The notes below the pieces were generated by a model. That model ran no database searches and was not told the DNA's origin. It saw only the letters and a program-made list of their open reading frames with translations. Positions 1 to 12,920 of a stretch of 64,000 nt of DNA are shown here, piece by piece (position 1 is the first letter of the stretch; each line of letters begins with the position of its first letter). The stretch is from Plectrocnemia conspersa (taxonomy: Eukaryota; Arthropoda; Insecta; Trichoptera; Polycentropodidae). Where the stretch lies: contig VTFK01000045.1 of the NCBI GenBank assembly GCA_009617715.1, positions 558,001-622,000 on the forward strand, given 5' to 3'. A program made the translations under genes and the position numbers.

Positions 1-470
1 CCTTCTTCGTTTAGTCTGGTTTTTGAATAAATGGCGTGACTAATTCGTTTCATCAGAACAAACAGATTTTTTGCGATAAGGTTGCACAGCAACCGACAAT
101 TACACGGCTATGAATTTCGAGTGCTTTGTTAAAGACGTGTTTGTTAATAAATTACTTGTTTTAATATATAAATTTAGTAATCTTACAACGTGAAGTGTAA
201 AGACAAAAGGTTCGTTATTTCTGCAAAATAGAACTCTTCGGTCCATTTATCGGTCGCATGTCAGTCGTCATTTGACGAGGGTGAATTCACTTATTCGACA
301 ACGCATCTACCTGCACTAATCTTGCATCTTCAATCAAACAAATGTGCTTTTTTAAGCACACTTTCAACCGAAGGTACGGAGTCAAGAGTGCATCCTTAGG
401 TGAGATGATCGAGTGCACGCATCCACGCTCTATTATGTACGCCAAAAAAAATGTGTTTAGGTCTCATTGC
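1..470. other. GC-richer non-coding island at window edge
   Basis: This stretch has no convincing open frame but is richer in G, C and CpG than the AT-rich DNA that follows, for example around 240-300 and 380-440. A 7-bp perfect hairpin, TGTGCTT (343-349) with AAGCACA (354-360) and a 4-nt T loop, lies inside it. The composition resembles the other islands in this window. A regulatory or conserved non-coding role is inference only. Confidence 0.25.
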
Positions 471-894
471 TAGAATAACTAAAATGCGCATTTCAGGTTT
501 AATTATAAGTGTTAAATTATGCTTTTTTATGTATTATATAATCCTTAAAGATTTTGAATTTACGATCATAAGAAGCTAATCAAGAGCAATTGCTGGTAAA
601 AACTCTTGGACTCGCCTTTTAATTAAAGATTCTGGTTTTGTCAATTTTCGGAATGCTGTGAATCGAAAAAATCGATTCCAAAAATATACAAAAACAATGA
701 TGCAAATTGGATTTAAAATCCATTGTCTATTTATATGTATAAATTAACGAAAAATAAATTCAATTATTTTGTAAACGCATTATATATACTATATGTATAT
801 TATATGATACATATTCAGATGAATCAATTTGGTACTCCCGAAATGAACGTCGTTTTTTTTAATAAAAATAAAAAATAACATTAAATGTTTATTT
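471..894. other. AT-rich non-coding DNA
   Basis: AT-rich sequence with no recognisable gene. The 3' end of the mariner remnant lies just to the right and may extend slightly into it; a possible terminal-repeat-like stretch near 828-850 (TTGGTACTCCCG) is unconfirmed. Confidence 0.4.
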
Positions 895-1640
895 TGATGT
901 CCTTCTAAAAATAATTCTCTCACCTCTCGGTCATTTTTTAAATTCCATTAGCATAAAATGTTGGAGGCTATGATGCAAAATATTCCGATAGCCCTGTTTT
1001 TTATTCTCTTAGAGAATAAAGAGGATGAGATCAAATCTTCCAGACAAGTTTCTTGATTGTATTAAGAGTCAATTTCGCCACACGGGGACGCGCATTATGA
1101 TGATACAGAAATTTTCAAATTCTGTTGACAAAGTAAATGTTAAAGAAAAGTGCAGGCTCTTATTTTACTTATTCGTGCAATCGATCTAGCTTATCGCAAT
1201 AAAAGCTTTCTGTTTAGTTTGGCCAGGTGTAAGAGTGTCGTAATGCACAGTACCTTTACAATCTCGCCATAAACACAAAATAATATTTTTGTAGTGAGCC
1301 TGGGCTTCGAGGTAAATTTTGTTATTTTCCCTTTGGAAAACTACTGTATTTTATGACGGTAATTGTCGAACAACACTTATTCTCATCTTCGGTAATCAAA
1401 TGATCCAGAAAAGAGATCCAGAAACTCTCGACTTGTTTTCTTCGCTCAATTCCTGTGGAATTGTCTCTTGAATTGTGCTGGTCTCCAAGCTTTCCCAAAG
1501 ATCCTAATGTTTCTATGTAGTTTTTAGGTTAGCTGATGGATTATTTCAGTAGTATTTGCTTTAATTTCTACATCCAGGACTATTTTTGAAATCTTAACTT
1601 TCTGTTTGAGTTTTTTTAAACCATCTTTGATATTTTTGTA
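895..1640 (-). pseudogene. mariner-type transposase pseudogene
   Basis: This is a decayed DDD-type mariner transposase read on the minus strand. From N to C terminus one can see VLDVEIKANTTEIIHQL, then the block around the first catalytic Asp (ITEDE, family form TGDE), then VLFDNYRHKIQ followed by an in-frame TAG where the family has Trp, then FSKGKITKFTSKPRLTTK and CKGTVHYDTLTPGQT. A shifted block KAFYCDKLDRLHE follows, then YHHNARPRVAKLTLNTIKK, where the family has QDNARPH, so the second catalytic Asp is replaced by His. The last recognisable piece is SLQHFM with KNDREVRELFLEG. Frameshifts and stops are spread throughout, so it cannot encode a working enzyme. Terminal repeats were not located with confidence. 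Family recognition is strong because many blocks occur in the correct order; the subfamily is not assigned. Confidence 0.88.
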
Positions 1641-2395
1641 TATATTATGAATCACTTTTATATTATATATAGTATAATTTTTTTTTTTTAAGTGATTGTA
1701 ATTTAAGTACTTTTAATGCAATTTTGTATAAATTGCTAATTTAGTAAAAATTCTGCCATCGTAAATTTTAGGGTCAATTTATTTTTTAAATATCAGAATG
1801 TTATTCCAGATGTGCACTAATACAGTTTTAATAATAAACACCCCTGCTCTAAAATATTTAAAGATTTTTTTTAAGTTTTCTCGGTAAATTTCAATTAAAA
1901 ATCCTGACACAGCAAGCTTACTTCATTATTAATTAATTAATCTCTAAAGTTTTTTTTATGTAATGAGAAAAGTTGAAGCATCAGTTATACGCCCAATTAA
2001 ATTACTATCCTAATAGAGCATCTAAAAAAATCATCATTAGTCTTAAAAATACAGATTTTGTATTTTTTTTTATTGAATTTTATTTTTATTTTATTCAATT
2101 TTTATTTTATGTTTTTAAACCTTTTTACTGACAATGGAAAATATAATATATGATATTTTATTTATTTATAAAAATTTTTTATCAGATAATTAAAAAAATT
2201 ATCAGAGAAATAAAAAAAATAATATATATAAAAAGTAAATATGAAAATAATGTTGCTGATTATGTTTCTTATTTAATGTATCTGGAAAAATATCAATTAC
2301 TGCCTATCCATTACTATTTATATAAACAAAATTCCAAGATATGTATTGACCTGTTTTCATATGTTTAAAGAGTTTCATTTCAATATGGGTTTATT

Positions 2396-3050
2396 TGAAG
2401 GTCACTCGCTCAGCAATGAACTTTTGCGTAGCGACCAAAGCACTGTAAAGTTATTTTGAGGCGAAATGACACTTTCTAAATAGCATAATGTTATAAATAC
2501 AGGATAAGTCCTGACAGCATAATCATATTACATTACATACCAAATAGTCAGTCCAAATACTGATAATATCGATATTTATCGTGTTACCAACAGTGTAAAT
2601 CAAAAACCGCTAACGTTCCAAGAAACCTTCCGCGATAAACTTTGAATCTGGAAACTGAGAAGAGCCGCCGAGTTTTCTCAGCAACGAACTTTTACAAAGC
2701 GACCAAATGGAAGTATGTTTATTTTTAGACGAAATAACGTCTTATTGTTTCAATACATTATAATTAGCATACCGTTATAAATAGAAAATATTTTCTTATG
2801 AATTTGCATTTTGTACCTAAGGTCAGTCAATATATTGACAATGTAGATCTTTATCCCGAGTCATAGGTACCTCGTAGAGATAGAAAAAAAGATAAATGTC
2901 TTGTATATTAAGTTATTCAGTATATCTGGAAACTGGATTTACCGATAGTAATTAAAAGACCTCAAACCCACCTCGAAACTTACCGTGATAAACTTTGAAA
3001 GTCGCTGAATTTTATTAAAGACTTCAGAGTTCAGACCCTCACCGAAACCT
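2396..3050. repeat. diverged two-unit tandem duplication
   Basis: Two related units lie head to tail. CTCAGCAATGAACTTTTGCG near 2408 recurs as CTCAGCAACGAACTTTTACA near 2677, each followed by GCGACCAAA and then a GCGAAATGAC or ACGAAATAAC motif and GTTATAAATA. GATAAACTTTGAA near 2634 recurs near 2986. The units are about 270-350 bp long and differ by indels, so the duplication is old. No protein homology was seen. It may be part of an unrecognised transposon or a satellite fragment. Confidence 0.6.
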
Positions 3051-3235
3051 TTCAAAAAAATTCATCAATAATACCAGTGAGCTTCAATAATTTATAGCAC
3101 AATATACAGTCAATATTTGAATATTCCATTTAAATTTGCAGAATAATTTTCATAATAAAATTCTTTACGAACACAGTAGGTCCCTCTGCATACACCTGCA
3201 AAACTATTAGTCACCTTCGAAGAAAAGGGATTCTT

Positions 3236-3460
3236 ACACGCGTTTTCCTCAATTCAAATGCAAGGGCGCTTCCGAAGAAAGTGTTTCCATTGTATGCAGG
3301 TTTCACTTTCGCAGGTCCCGATTGTCGGCCCTAGCCCAACAGAACAAGTGTTGTCCTTGAGCTTGAGGTCCAGACACGAGCGGCCCCAGGCGTGGGCTTC
3401 TCGGAATCGTTTCCTTTTTCGACATACTTTAAACATATGTATGTATTATATTGTATAGTA
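3236..3460. other. GC-rich island open on both strands
   Basis: About 220 bp of clearly GC-richer sequence carries ATG-started frames on both strands: plus 3258-3458 (66 aa) and minus 3436-3254 (60 aa, with six cysteines). Neither resembles a known family and neither has visible splice or promoter support. Overlapping frames on both strands are expected in GC-richer DNA with few stops. It could be an exon, a conserved non-coding element or an old insertion. Confidence 0.2.
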
Positions 3461-5259
3461 CCTCATACATGCTCAGACCGCATCCTCAGCGGCGCCCAAC
3501 GCCAATTATAATGTATTACTACTTTTTTCAAAGACCGCACATACGCTCATAAAGTAGATTGCGATTTTCCCTGTTCTGACAACAGTCGTTCATAATTTAT
3601 ATTTTTTTAATGGCACTTCCGACCCGTGTCTTCTTTGAACTTTTGCCTCTTGTATCGCTCGGGGTAAAATTCTGAATAATTGTTAAGGAATTCTATGAAA
3701 ATGTTGAATGAATATAAAATTAAAACGAATCGACGTTGGATATATAATACATGTTTTTATTTTTGCTAACCAAGAAAAATGCTTATGTGTCGATGAATTA
3801 ATATAAAATAATACTCATATAAAACGGTGCTCATATACTGCTAATAATTATAATTATGTTAATACAACTTAGGGATCGATATGTAAATTTTTGTGTATTG
3901 AAGTAGTTATTATAAAAGTTTAATGTATGAAAAATTATATTCTCACCATAATGCATGCAATACGATGTTATTTTTTACGGCCAGACATATTCAATTTTAA
4001 AAATAAATTGAAACACAATGTCAAGGGCACTTTTCATATGCATGAACCGGACAAAAGTACCAAATTACATTATGCAAATTAGTTTTATTACCAGCAATAA
4101 AAATTTGCATGCCGAAACAGCTGTTGTTTTAAATTCGAAACTGCACTTTTAATCTATATAAGAACGATTTTTTTCGAACTTCTAAAGTGGTATTAAAATC
4201 AGAGATCGTATCAGAGCTTGCACAATACGAAACACCCGCGTCTCACGAGGCACTTGTCCAAAAACTTGACAAACGTCTTTCCTTATCTTTGGAAACTGTT
4301 TTCGATGCGATTCCTTGATCCTTACTCGTCCGAAAAACATTCCCAGGTATACACAAAAGGGACATAAAATGATCCTCTGTACGGCCACACCATTTATTAT
4401 ATTTTTAATTTCAATAAATCATCTTCTTCCCTTTGTTAAAGAGGGTAGAACATCTTTAAATTCATGAGGCCGCATTGCGACCCTGCTCCTACACATAAAC
4501 ACCTACGGTTGCCATCTTGAATCCTAGCAGAAGTCAATTATCCGAAAAATAATACAATTTAAAAACGCACTCAGTTTTTTTATTTTTTTTTTTCACATCG
4601 ACAAGGGATCTTTTTATGCTCACCTGAGACCTTAACTTCTATCACCGCGAAAGGCCAAGTGTAGCTATGAACAAAAAAAAGCGTACCTGTGTGTGCGCTG
4701 TGTATTTTCAATGGAGATCCTTTTTTCTGACATTCCTACTTAATTAATATTAGTCTCGGGTAAGAACATCTATTACTACCTTAATGATAGGAAACCATAG
4801 TCATTGCCGTATTTTGTTAATTTCGATTTAGCACCAAAAAAATGTTTATAATTAAATCTAAAAATGATTGAAGCTAAGCACAGGATGGACTAAATATAAA
4901 TTTCCTATTATATTTATAATTATAATTTTAGTTTTCAGCTGTATTTTACAATTTTTATCAATTTTACAATATCATTTTAGAACATATTGTCACTACAATA
5001 AACAATAATTTTACTGTAGATGAGTCACTGCTTCCGTTAAAGCCTTCATTTAATTTTAAGTCCTGTCTTTCACAATATTTTTTAATAATAATTGTGTTTA
5101 ATGCGTTTCTTTATTGATGATTTTAAAGTAAGATTTTAATAATCTTTCATTGTTTATTTCATTTATATTCTAATAAGAAGTTCCTATATTTTTGTTACTA
5201 TTAATATTTGCAAAATTTCTTAACAAAACTTTAAACGCATCTTTTGTTGTTAAAATTGA
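3461..5259. other. AT-rich non-coding DNA
   Basis: No gene is recognised. A minus-strand frame at 4182-4388 (68 aa) shows no family features and is treated as chance. Short poly-T and poly-A runs are present. Confidence 0.4.
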
Positions 5260-5655
5260 TTTATTGGTAAATCTTACGTTGTAACACAACATGCGTTGGC
5301 CCAATGCGTTGTAACGGGTTAAATTCAATCACACCTACAAGTAGTGAGATGCCAGTTTAAAATTATAAATTATTATTAAGGCTTATAAATTAGCTAAATT
5401 TTTTAAACTATTCATTGCGATATTCAACCATGAGATTAAGAAAATCTAGAAAAATCTAATCTGTGATCGATTGATCAGAGTTATAATTTTGTAATAATCA
5501 GTAATTCCGATCCTCTATAATATTTAAGAACACTAGGGTTCATATGTAATTTAAACCCAGGTCTTTCATGTGTAGTGATAATCATAAAATTTCAGACACG
5601 ATACAAATTAAAAAACACTAGGGTTCGTATGGGATTTTCATGTATATAGTGCTGA
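5260..5655 (-). mobile_element. tRNA-derived SINE copy 1, minus strand
   Basis: This is a diverged copy of a family found six times in the window. The 3' module (GTAACACAACATGCGTTGGC near 5281 and the CATTGCGATATTCAACCATG block near 5413) and the middle module (GATCCTCTATAA, near 5511) match the copies at 8.9, 41.2 and 52.3 kb. The head block CACTAGGGTTCATATG occurs twice (near 5530 and 5618), so the head is partly duplicated. No coding capacity is expected for a SINE. Confidence 0.6.
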
Positions 5656-5659
5656 TTGT

Positions 5660-7360
5660 TGAATATTATCTGCTTATACATTTTTATTCTTAGAAATGGT
5701 TCAGTTATTTATTCCATGTATCTTGTTTTGGAATAAAAAATCAGCGAGAACCAATTCTGCTCAAATTATTATACATATTTTTGTACTAACTGGAGACAAG
5801 TTAAAGTCTTTCATATAACTGTAATTGTTATTCGCCTCTGGACATTTATGACTTCTATATTTTCAACATAACAATCGTATATTTACTTATTTATATTATG
5901 ATAACTCATCATTAGTATATTATTCATTATAATTAGTATCATTATGATTGTCATCATAATATTTTTACCAATTCAATTTTTTTCTTCCTTTCAACATAGA
6001 AGAGAAGAATTTCGAAACTGCTAATATAGTCTTTCTTAGAATAACAGGAGCACCATCATTTTGAATATGTATTATTATGTTATATCAATTTCACCTAATT
6101 ATAAATCTTGTTGTTACAACTAAAGACTTCAATTACAATATCTGAATATTGAATACCGAATATATTCAACCGTTTTTTAACTATTCGTTGTTTATATAAT
6201 ATATTTATCTGGCCATTCGTTCATTTGTAAAGTAGAATATTAAAAAAAGGTATAAAAACAGATTAACTCTATAAACACAGTTGTGAATTATTTTTTAAGT
6301 CTTGTGTATTTTGGCAACACAGGTAGTCAGTTTCTATCTTGATGTGCCATTATATATGGTACAAATGTGTCCTTTTATGTTTTGCGAAATTTATCTTCTT
6401 ATCTTTATATTATTTATAACAGCCGTAGCAATAACAAATAGTAGCTGACAAACAAAATTATGAAAGAAAATACTTTGTAATTGTCGAAATTTCAGAAATT
6501 ACGCACACTTCCAGTTAATATTGTGCAACTGTGAACTTTTTCAACGCCTAATATGGAATTTTACAATATATCTCTCTTAAATAAATATGAATTATGTTTA
6601 ATCTCAGCTACTTTATTATTGTAAAGTTTTTTTTTGCCAGCAGGAATGATGCAAATGAAACATTGTATTGATTTTTTATAACATATAATTATGTTTGTAT
6701 GAACTTATATTCATTATACAAACTGTATTTTTCAATACTTTGTAATATTAAAATATTTTATCGTTTACTTATCTATTCAAAAATTGTTGAAAATAACGAG
6801 TATTTGGAAACTACTTACAACACATCTGATGTTGTTTATGCACGTGGAAGTATATATAGTTTCGATATTAAAATAAGTCTATGTAAAAATATGCTTTAGG
6901 ATTAAAATAAACACTAATAATAAATATGCAAGACTGACAGTTAATTTATACTATTTTAACTAGAGAATAATCACTAGTAATACATAAATTATCGGTGTAT
7001 CGGTAATCCCCGTTGATTATTCAAAGGTATGTTTCTAGTAAATAATGATAAATACAATATTTCGTATAGTTTAGCGTTTTTCGAATATTAGTTATTAGTT
7101 ACTCATTAAATATGCCCCATTTATAATGAAATTAATTTGTATGTTACTTTAGTATTTTTTGATTAATTATTTATAAATATTGTAAGAATTTTTTTAATAT
7201 TTTTGTTGTAGCTTAATCAATGTGTGTGTACATATTATTTATTGTATATCTATAGATATAGAAGTAACTTTTGGTCCGTACTTTAGACATAAAATAACCT
7301 AACATGTGTACTCAAAATAGATGTAAATCACTGTAAAGTGTTCGCTGTCCTAAAACGATT
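5660..7360. other. AT-rich non-coding DNA
   Basis: AT-rich sequence with no supported gene. The 66-aa plus frame at 6699-6899 is low-complexity AT translation without family features. GGTAATCCCCGT at 7002-7013 recurs exactly at 46497-46508. Confidence 0.4.
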
Positions 7361-8070
7361 TTGATGTACCATTGTCTGTTTTTACGAAGCACTCTAATTA
7401 TTTGCTCCTTTGTGAACATGCTGTGCACAAACCAAGTGCTGACCGTATGTTTCATCTTTGAAGTCCATCCAATTGACCGACCCAGCGGGGGTCCGCGTTT
7501 CCATTATTATCCTTGTTTCAAAAACGCTTACCGAGCGTTTTTAGAATTAATTTATTTTTTCAAAAAATTCGCGCCAACAGCGAAACGTGACCGTGAAGGC
7601 ATTTTATCCTTGGCATTATATGTGTGCCACTGTGCCACAACTATATAAATAAATACACACAAACACACACCTATGCATACCTGGATAATACGGTCTTCTC
7701 TCAGTCTCACCATTTATATGCGTTCTTTTTTATACATCCTTTGTAATATACACATAGGCCATTAAACGCTGTACGTTTATGGATGGTCTTTTTTATCGCC
7801 GGGACCTGTATAAATGCCGATTTAATTTTTGGTCCAGGTACCCCATTAACAGCTACATGCGCACATTCAAACCCCACGGTCATGTGTGCGCATGCGCAGG
7901 TAGGTATATCATCTGATAGATCGCCTCTGCGATTGCGGGGGTTGCTTATATTTATCCAAATAATAAAATGCGGGTGGATCTATCTGCGTTTTGGTGGAAT
8001 TGTGCCGGGACGTGACCGTGATCGATTGATACACGCTGACAGGGGTAGAAAACCTTTTTTTTTTAATTAG
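7361..8070 (+). other. GC-richer island with two unrecognised frames
   Basis: Two plus-strand frames, 7364-7648 (first ATG at 7364) and 7783-8070 (ATG), are open for about 95 codons each, but neither shows a recognisable domain, signal peptide or splice context. The composition is higher in CpG than the flanks. A perfect hairpin sits at 7520-7527 and 7535-7542 (AAAAACGC with GCGTTTTT, 7-nt loop). A mix of chance frames in a non-coding island is the most economical reading. Confidence 0.2.
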
Positions 8071-8882
8071 AATAGTTTCCAACTAGATTAGATGACTAAA
8101 CAAGACTCATGCTATCGATGTAAACAAAACTCATTGAACAATTTAGTTCTAACGAATGAGGTAACGGATTAAAGTAAAATATTTGAAACGCTATTTTAAA
8201 GCGTCAAACAAAAAAGACTTAGATCCATGATCCATATTATAATATATACTTTTATTTTTTTAACAATTTAATTACATCATAATTTGTTATCAATGCAGTA
8301 TTATAAACTGCCGCATAACAATCGAAATAAAATCGCCCATAACTTATTTAATCACCTGAGACGTAGATTGGTATCCTGGAACACAAAGGACAAATATATG
8401 TATGACAATCACAGTTGAACACACACTCAAACAATGGATGATTTATCACGATCACTATTTTTAACGCGGTCCTCTTCGGACGCATCGGCGTCTTTTGTGC
8501 AATGTATTTTTTTGCTCCCGCTTACGAGAAACATAAATTTCGGCATATATAATATTTCGCTAGCAGAAAAAAAACAACTTTCCAAAGTCGTACATGTGTG
8601 ACTTCAGTTTTAACGACAAACATAATTAATACGTCCCCTTGAACGATTCTAAGAAACGAAATGTGATATTCTCCGGTCGAACCAATAACGTGCACTTGTA
8701 TGCATTCGGTGCCCATTCAATCCTTGAAACTAGGTGCAACTCGTAAAAAATATATTTTAGCAACTCCAGGAGCTCTCAATATTTGATAAGTTTTACTTTA
8801 AAATATAGGATTATATGTACATGGATTTTTTACCATGAAACTTGATGGATAATCGGAAGGAAATATTGTTTTATTTCATATC
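8071..8882. other. non-coding, moderately AT-rich
   Basis: No gene is recognised. A 64-aa minus frame at 8522-8716 has no family features. The stretch 8380-8730 is somewhat GC-richer than its surroundings. Confidence 0.35.
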
Positions 8883-9236
8883 AATTATTTATTTATTGTA
8901 AATATTTCGCTGCAACATCACAAGTAATGAAATAAAAGTCTGTAAATCAGTGACATAACGATTATTATAGATTACAATCAATTGATGTCACTATTCACGA
9001 CCAAGTGCAATTTTATTTTAATTATTCATTACGATATTCATAAGTGAGATTAGAAAAATTTAGGAAAACCTATTTTGCAAAAATTGTTAAAAATTATAAT
9101 TATACTATAATCACTTATTCTGATCTTCCAGATACGATAAAAATTAAGAAGCACTAGGGTCCATATGGGATCTGAACCTAGGTCTTTGATATATTAGACA
9201 CCGGCGTATACCACTGGTCTATCGTGCTGGAATTAT
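8883..9236 (-). mobile_element. tRNA-derived SINE copy 2, full length
   Basis: This is the best preserved copy. Read on the minus strand it begins near 9230 with an RNA polymerase III A-box-like segment (TAGACCAGTGGT), followed by a B-box-like segment (GGTTCAGATCC), a body ending in a TATGAATATCGTAATGAA block, a 3' module containing GTGATGTTGCAGCGAAATAT, and a simple A/T tail. AATTAT flanks both ends (8883-8888 and 9231-9236), consistent with a short target-site duplication. Family assignment rests on these promoter-like boxes and on sharing with five other copies. Confidence 0.65.
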
Positions 9237-9659
9237 GAATTACGAATAGAAGAAAATACAAATATTTTTTTAGATATGGTATTTTTATTTTAAATATTTA
9301 TATAAATTAGGTTAATTATTATTATTATATTTTAAATAAACCGAGAGTCGAGTTAATATATGAGTTTTATCCTAAACTACATATTTTTTCTCCCATCTAT
9401 TGTATATTGTTGAAGTAGATTATGTTGAATTTTATAAACTATAGTTGATTAATAAGAACAGGCTTAATACTAAGATTATTTGCAAATAATTTAGTTTCAA
9501 TAGTTTTTTATTTATGTTATGGGTTTTTACATATGTTGCTGCAAATTCAAAAGTATCTGTACATAATATCTTCATACACCTCAAATAAATTCACATTTAC
9601 ACTGACTTTTTTGGATCATTTTCTTTGGGTATTAAAATACTTAAATAAAATTTTGCGAA

Positions 9660-10600
9660 TAGGCATTAAAATGTATCGTTATATTCTATTATCAAACTAT
9701 ATATACATATGTAAATATGTAATTAATATTTTTTGATAAGTCCTACTGTTTTTATAAATTGTTATTGTATATATTCTAGAAAAAAAACCCCATTTAAGTT
9801 TCCTTCGGTAGTTATTCACCTTGGTTTACATTTCTTTCAGATGAGACATATCAAAAAAATAAGTCCTAATGTTTTTATCAATTGCTATTATATAATTAAA
9901 TAAATTATGTAGTATAAAATATATTTTTAACTGAAAATCATAAATTGAAAGATTACTACATTTTTTGTATATTTCTCTAGAAAAAAACATTTAGCTTCTT
10001 TCGAAAGCTTATTCTCTTATATTCACATTTATTTACGTCTCTTTCAGATGCGACATATCTAAAAATATATCGTTATATTTTATTATCAAACTAGGTATAC
10101 ATATATATGTACATATATGATATTTTTAGATAAAATAATGCTACTATTTTTATTAATTGCATCAATTTATTTAATTAGGTAATAAATTATAAAGTATACA
10201 ATTAGTATTTTACTGTAAATCGAGATAATATACATATTAAAAATAAATATAACATTATATTATCATATTACTATGTTATATTTTATTATTAAACTAGGTA
10301 TACATACATATGTACATATATGATATTTTTAGATAAAATAATGCTACTATTTTTATAAATTGCTACTATATATTTACATCAATTTATTTAATTAGGTAAT
10401 AAATTATAAAGTATACAATTAGTGTTTTACTGTAAATCGAGATAATATACATATTAAAAATAAATATAACATTTTATTATCATAAAATAGTTGCGCCAAA
10501 TTAAAGTTTACTTCAAAATATCTACTTATTCTCTTATATTCACCATTTTTTACGTCTCCTTCGGATGACATATATTAAATATCTTGACGTACATTACAAT
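9660..10600. repeat. AT-rich tandem array, ~200-bp units
   Basis: The last two units are nearly identical. AAACTAGGTATACAT at 10088 recurs at 10291, and GATAATATACATATTAAAAA at 10224 recurs at 10441, giving a period of 203-217 bp with one ~15-bp indel. Older units to the left share CTTTCAGATGAGACATATC (9835) and CTTTCAGATGCGACATATC (10043), and ATCGTTATATTCTATTATCA (9676) with ATCGTTATATTTTATTATCA (10068). The right edge ends with a related ACGTCTCCTTCGGATGACAT (10552). It is a small satellite-like array or an internally repeated transposon. Confidence 0.75.
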
Positions 10601-11280
10601 TCCTTTACGTTCTCACTGCCTCTTTTCAAAGCATTTTATCAGGACATACTGAATTATATATTATATATAACCGCTCTTTATAGGTGGCACCATAAAAATA
10701 ATTTAAGGAAAATATAATTTGGCAAACAGAAAAGAAACGGATTCATACTATTTTTATATATTTAAATTATATTGTGAGATTGTTTTATGTTATTTTAAGC
10801 TTCAATCTTAATAAATAAGAATGCGACAGAAAAGTACGATTTCATAAAGAATAGTTAATTAATTAAATAATTTATTTGTAAATCAATATGGTGGCATACT
10901 GTACCGAGAAGGTCCGATGAACAATAAAGATAATTTCGAACCACAATTTTAATGCCCGATAAGAAACGTACGTACACTTATAAGGGGGCAATTAAACTTT
11001 AAGTCTTAAAATATATGCTTAATTGGGTTATATACATACGCCCTAAACGCACATAAAGCATTCCCGAAACGTTCGACATAAATTTAATTACTTCTTTTTC
11101 CTCGATTTACCTTTTATACATAGTTACAACGACATGTATTTAATTTAAGCTTACGAATCGATCTTACCTCAATCCGTCAATAAAAACGTCGTTGCCAGTG
11201 GCGGCGTTTGATTTATACGAATATCAATATATTTTTTATTTCAAAACACGAACACTCCTAATTCGATAATTAATCCTCTA
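10601..11280. other. AT-rich non-coding DNA
   Basis: No gene or repeat family is recognised in this stretch. Confidence 0.35.
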
Positions 11281-12066
11281 ATAGCGTAATTGGAACGAGT
11301 TGAATCCGACGAGTGATTGACGTTTCTCGGATTTGGGTATACATGAGCTTCTTCATGTTAGTATTTTCAGTATTGTGATCGTATCAAATAATACCGTACT
11401 TATTAAAAATTATATATTTTTAATTATTATAGATTAGGAAATATAACATTTTTACGCTAAAAATTTTGTTTTGAGTCATGTAACGTTGAAAGATATTGGA
11501 AATATAGCATCAGTTCCGAATCTTTTATTATTCAACTAATTGAGTGATTGAGACGAGTCGATTCCAAGGAGTGATTGACGCGTCTCGCTTTTGTGTTTAC
11601 ACTTTTTTGCATCGCGGCTCGCAATTTTGGAAGCTGTCAGTCCGGCACTAATGAAAGTGAAATCGAATATGAAGTTGACTACAACACACACGGTGCAAGT
11701 GAGTTAGATTTGGGGGCCGTAAATAACGCGAAGGGTCTCTCTCTCCTCGGACCGTGTGCGACCACCGCAAAACTCGACATGTGCAAAAAATGCTAATAAT
11801 AATCCCAGACGGCAGGTTTCTTGCGCATTTTTTTGCACTCTAGACATTCGCATTATATACCACGAGAGTCAATGCCATATTTAAAGTGCAGCGGCGTCTA
11901 TTATAACTTGGGCATTATTAAAAATGACCTACATATACGTGCTGCGTCGATCAGAGCTGTCAAAAATTTGATTATACGATTAAATCATTGGCGACTCGTG
12001 AGAGCTACGTTTTTAATTAATTTGAATAATATGTATTATTTGCATAATATGATTAGCAAATAAAAA
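11281..12066 (+). other. local duplication with two ATG-less frames
   Basis: CGAGT.GA.TCC followed by GAGTGATTGACG and TCTCG occurs near 11297-11340 and again near 11555-11590, so a diverged ~255-bp duplication is likely. The second copy opens a frame from 11575 to 11796, immediately after a TGA. It has no ATG start, but its beginning would be hydrophobic like a signal peptide (AFVFTLFCIAA) and it holds five cysteines. A GTGAGT donor-like site lies at about 11699. A second ATG-less frame runs 11821-12063. Neither is recognised. This could be a decayed secreted-peptide exon or chance. Confidence 0.18.
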
Positions 12067-12920
12067 CATGAAAAAGCAAACATTGTCTTATTTAAACGAT
12101 ATTTCCCCCCAGAGATAAAACCCTTGCTGTCTTTGCGACATTAATATTTTTAATGTTTAAATAAATCGCCCATGTGAAAATTTTGTCGTTCCTGTTTTAA
12201 TTAAAAATTAAGAAATATATTTATGGTTTCATTATAATCTTACAATTAAAGCCAATGATATTTTGCTATTTTTAACACCTGGGGGATTTAATTTAGAGCC
12301 GTGAAATCTTAGTACTGTTTTCTTTAATTCTTTCATGTTAAGGTCAATACAAATAAATTGTATATGTTCTTATGGATTAATATCTGGGTCAGAAGTAAAC
12401 ATATTATAATATGTAAAATTAAAAAAAACAGTCTATGAGCTATATATACCACGCACTGAAAACGCACTGAATCGAATGATATTTTGGCTAAATTTTGCCA
12501 CCATCAACGCCAAAACAAATCAGCCCACAAAGGCATTCCGCGGAGCTCATTTTCAATGTTATTATCGATAGTACGATTTATTTTAAGCAACGCCTTACAA
12601 TTCTCTGACTAACTGTACCCTCATCAAATCCCAAATTTGTATTTCTCGTGGTCTGCACCGCGTTGTTTCAGTTTGAATTAGTACAAAAAAAATGTAAATA
12701 TTTTGTCAACACTATAATGCATAAGACTGCAAAATAAAAAAATGAAACAGCTTAACTGTGAATAAGAAAATAAATAAAGAACACAACACTCGTGAAATAA
12801 ATACAAAATACAGTTATTTATCATGAATATCTTGTTCCTTATACAGTCCGTTTTCGACTGAGTGAAAATTCGCCACAAGATATAAAATATCATCATACAT
12901 AATTTGATGATATATTAACA
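12067..12920. other. AT-rich non-coding DNA
   Basis: Nothing is recognised here apart from a slightly GC-richer patch near 12450-12660. The minus frames at 12678-13071 are AT-rich chance frames overlapping the SINE head. Confidence 0.35.
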
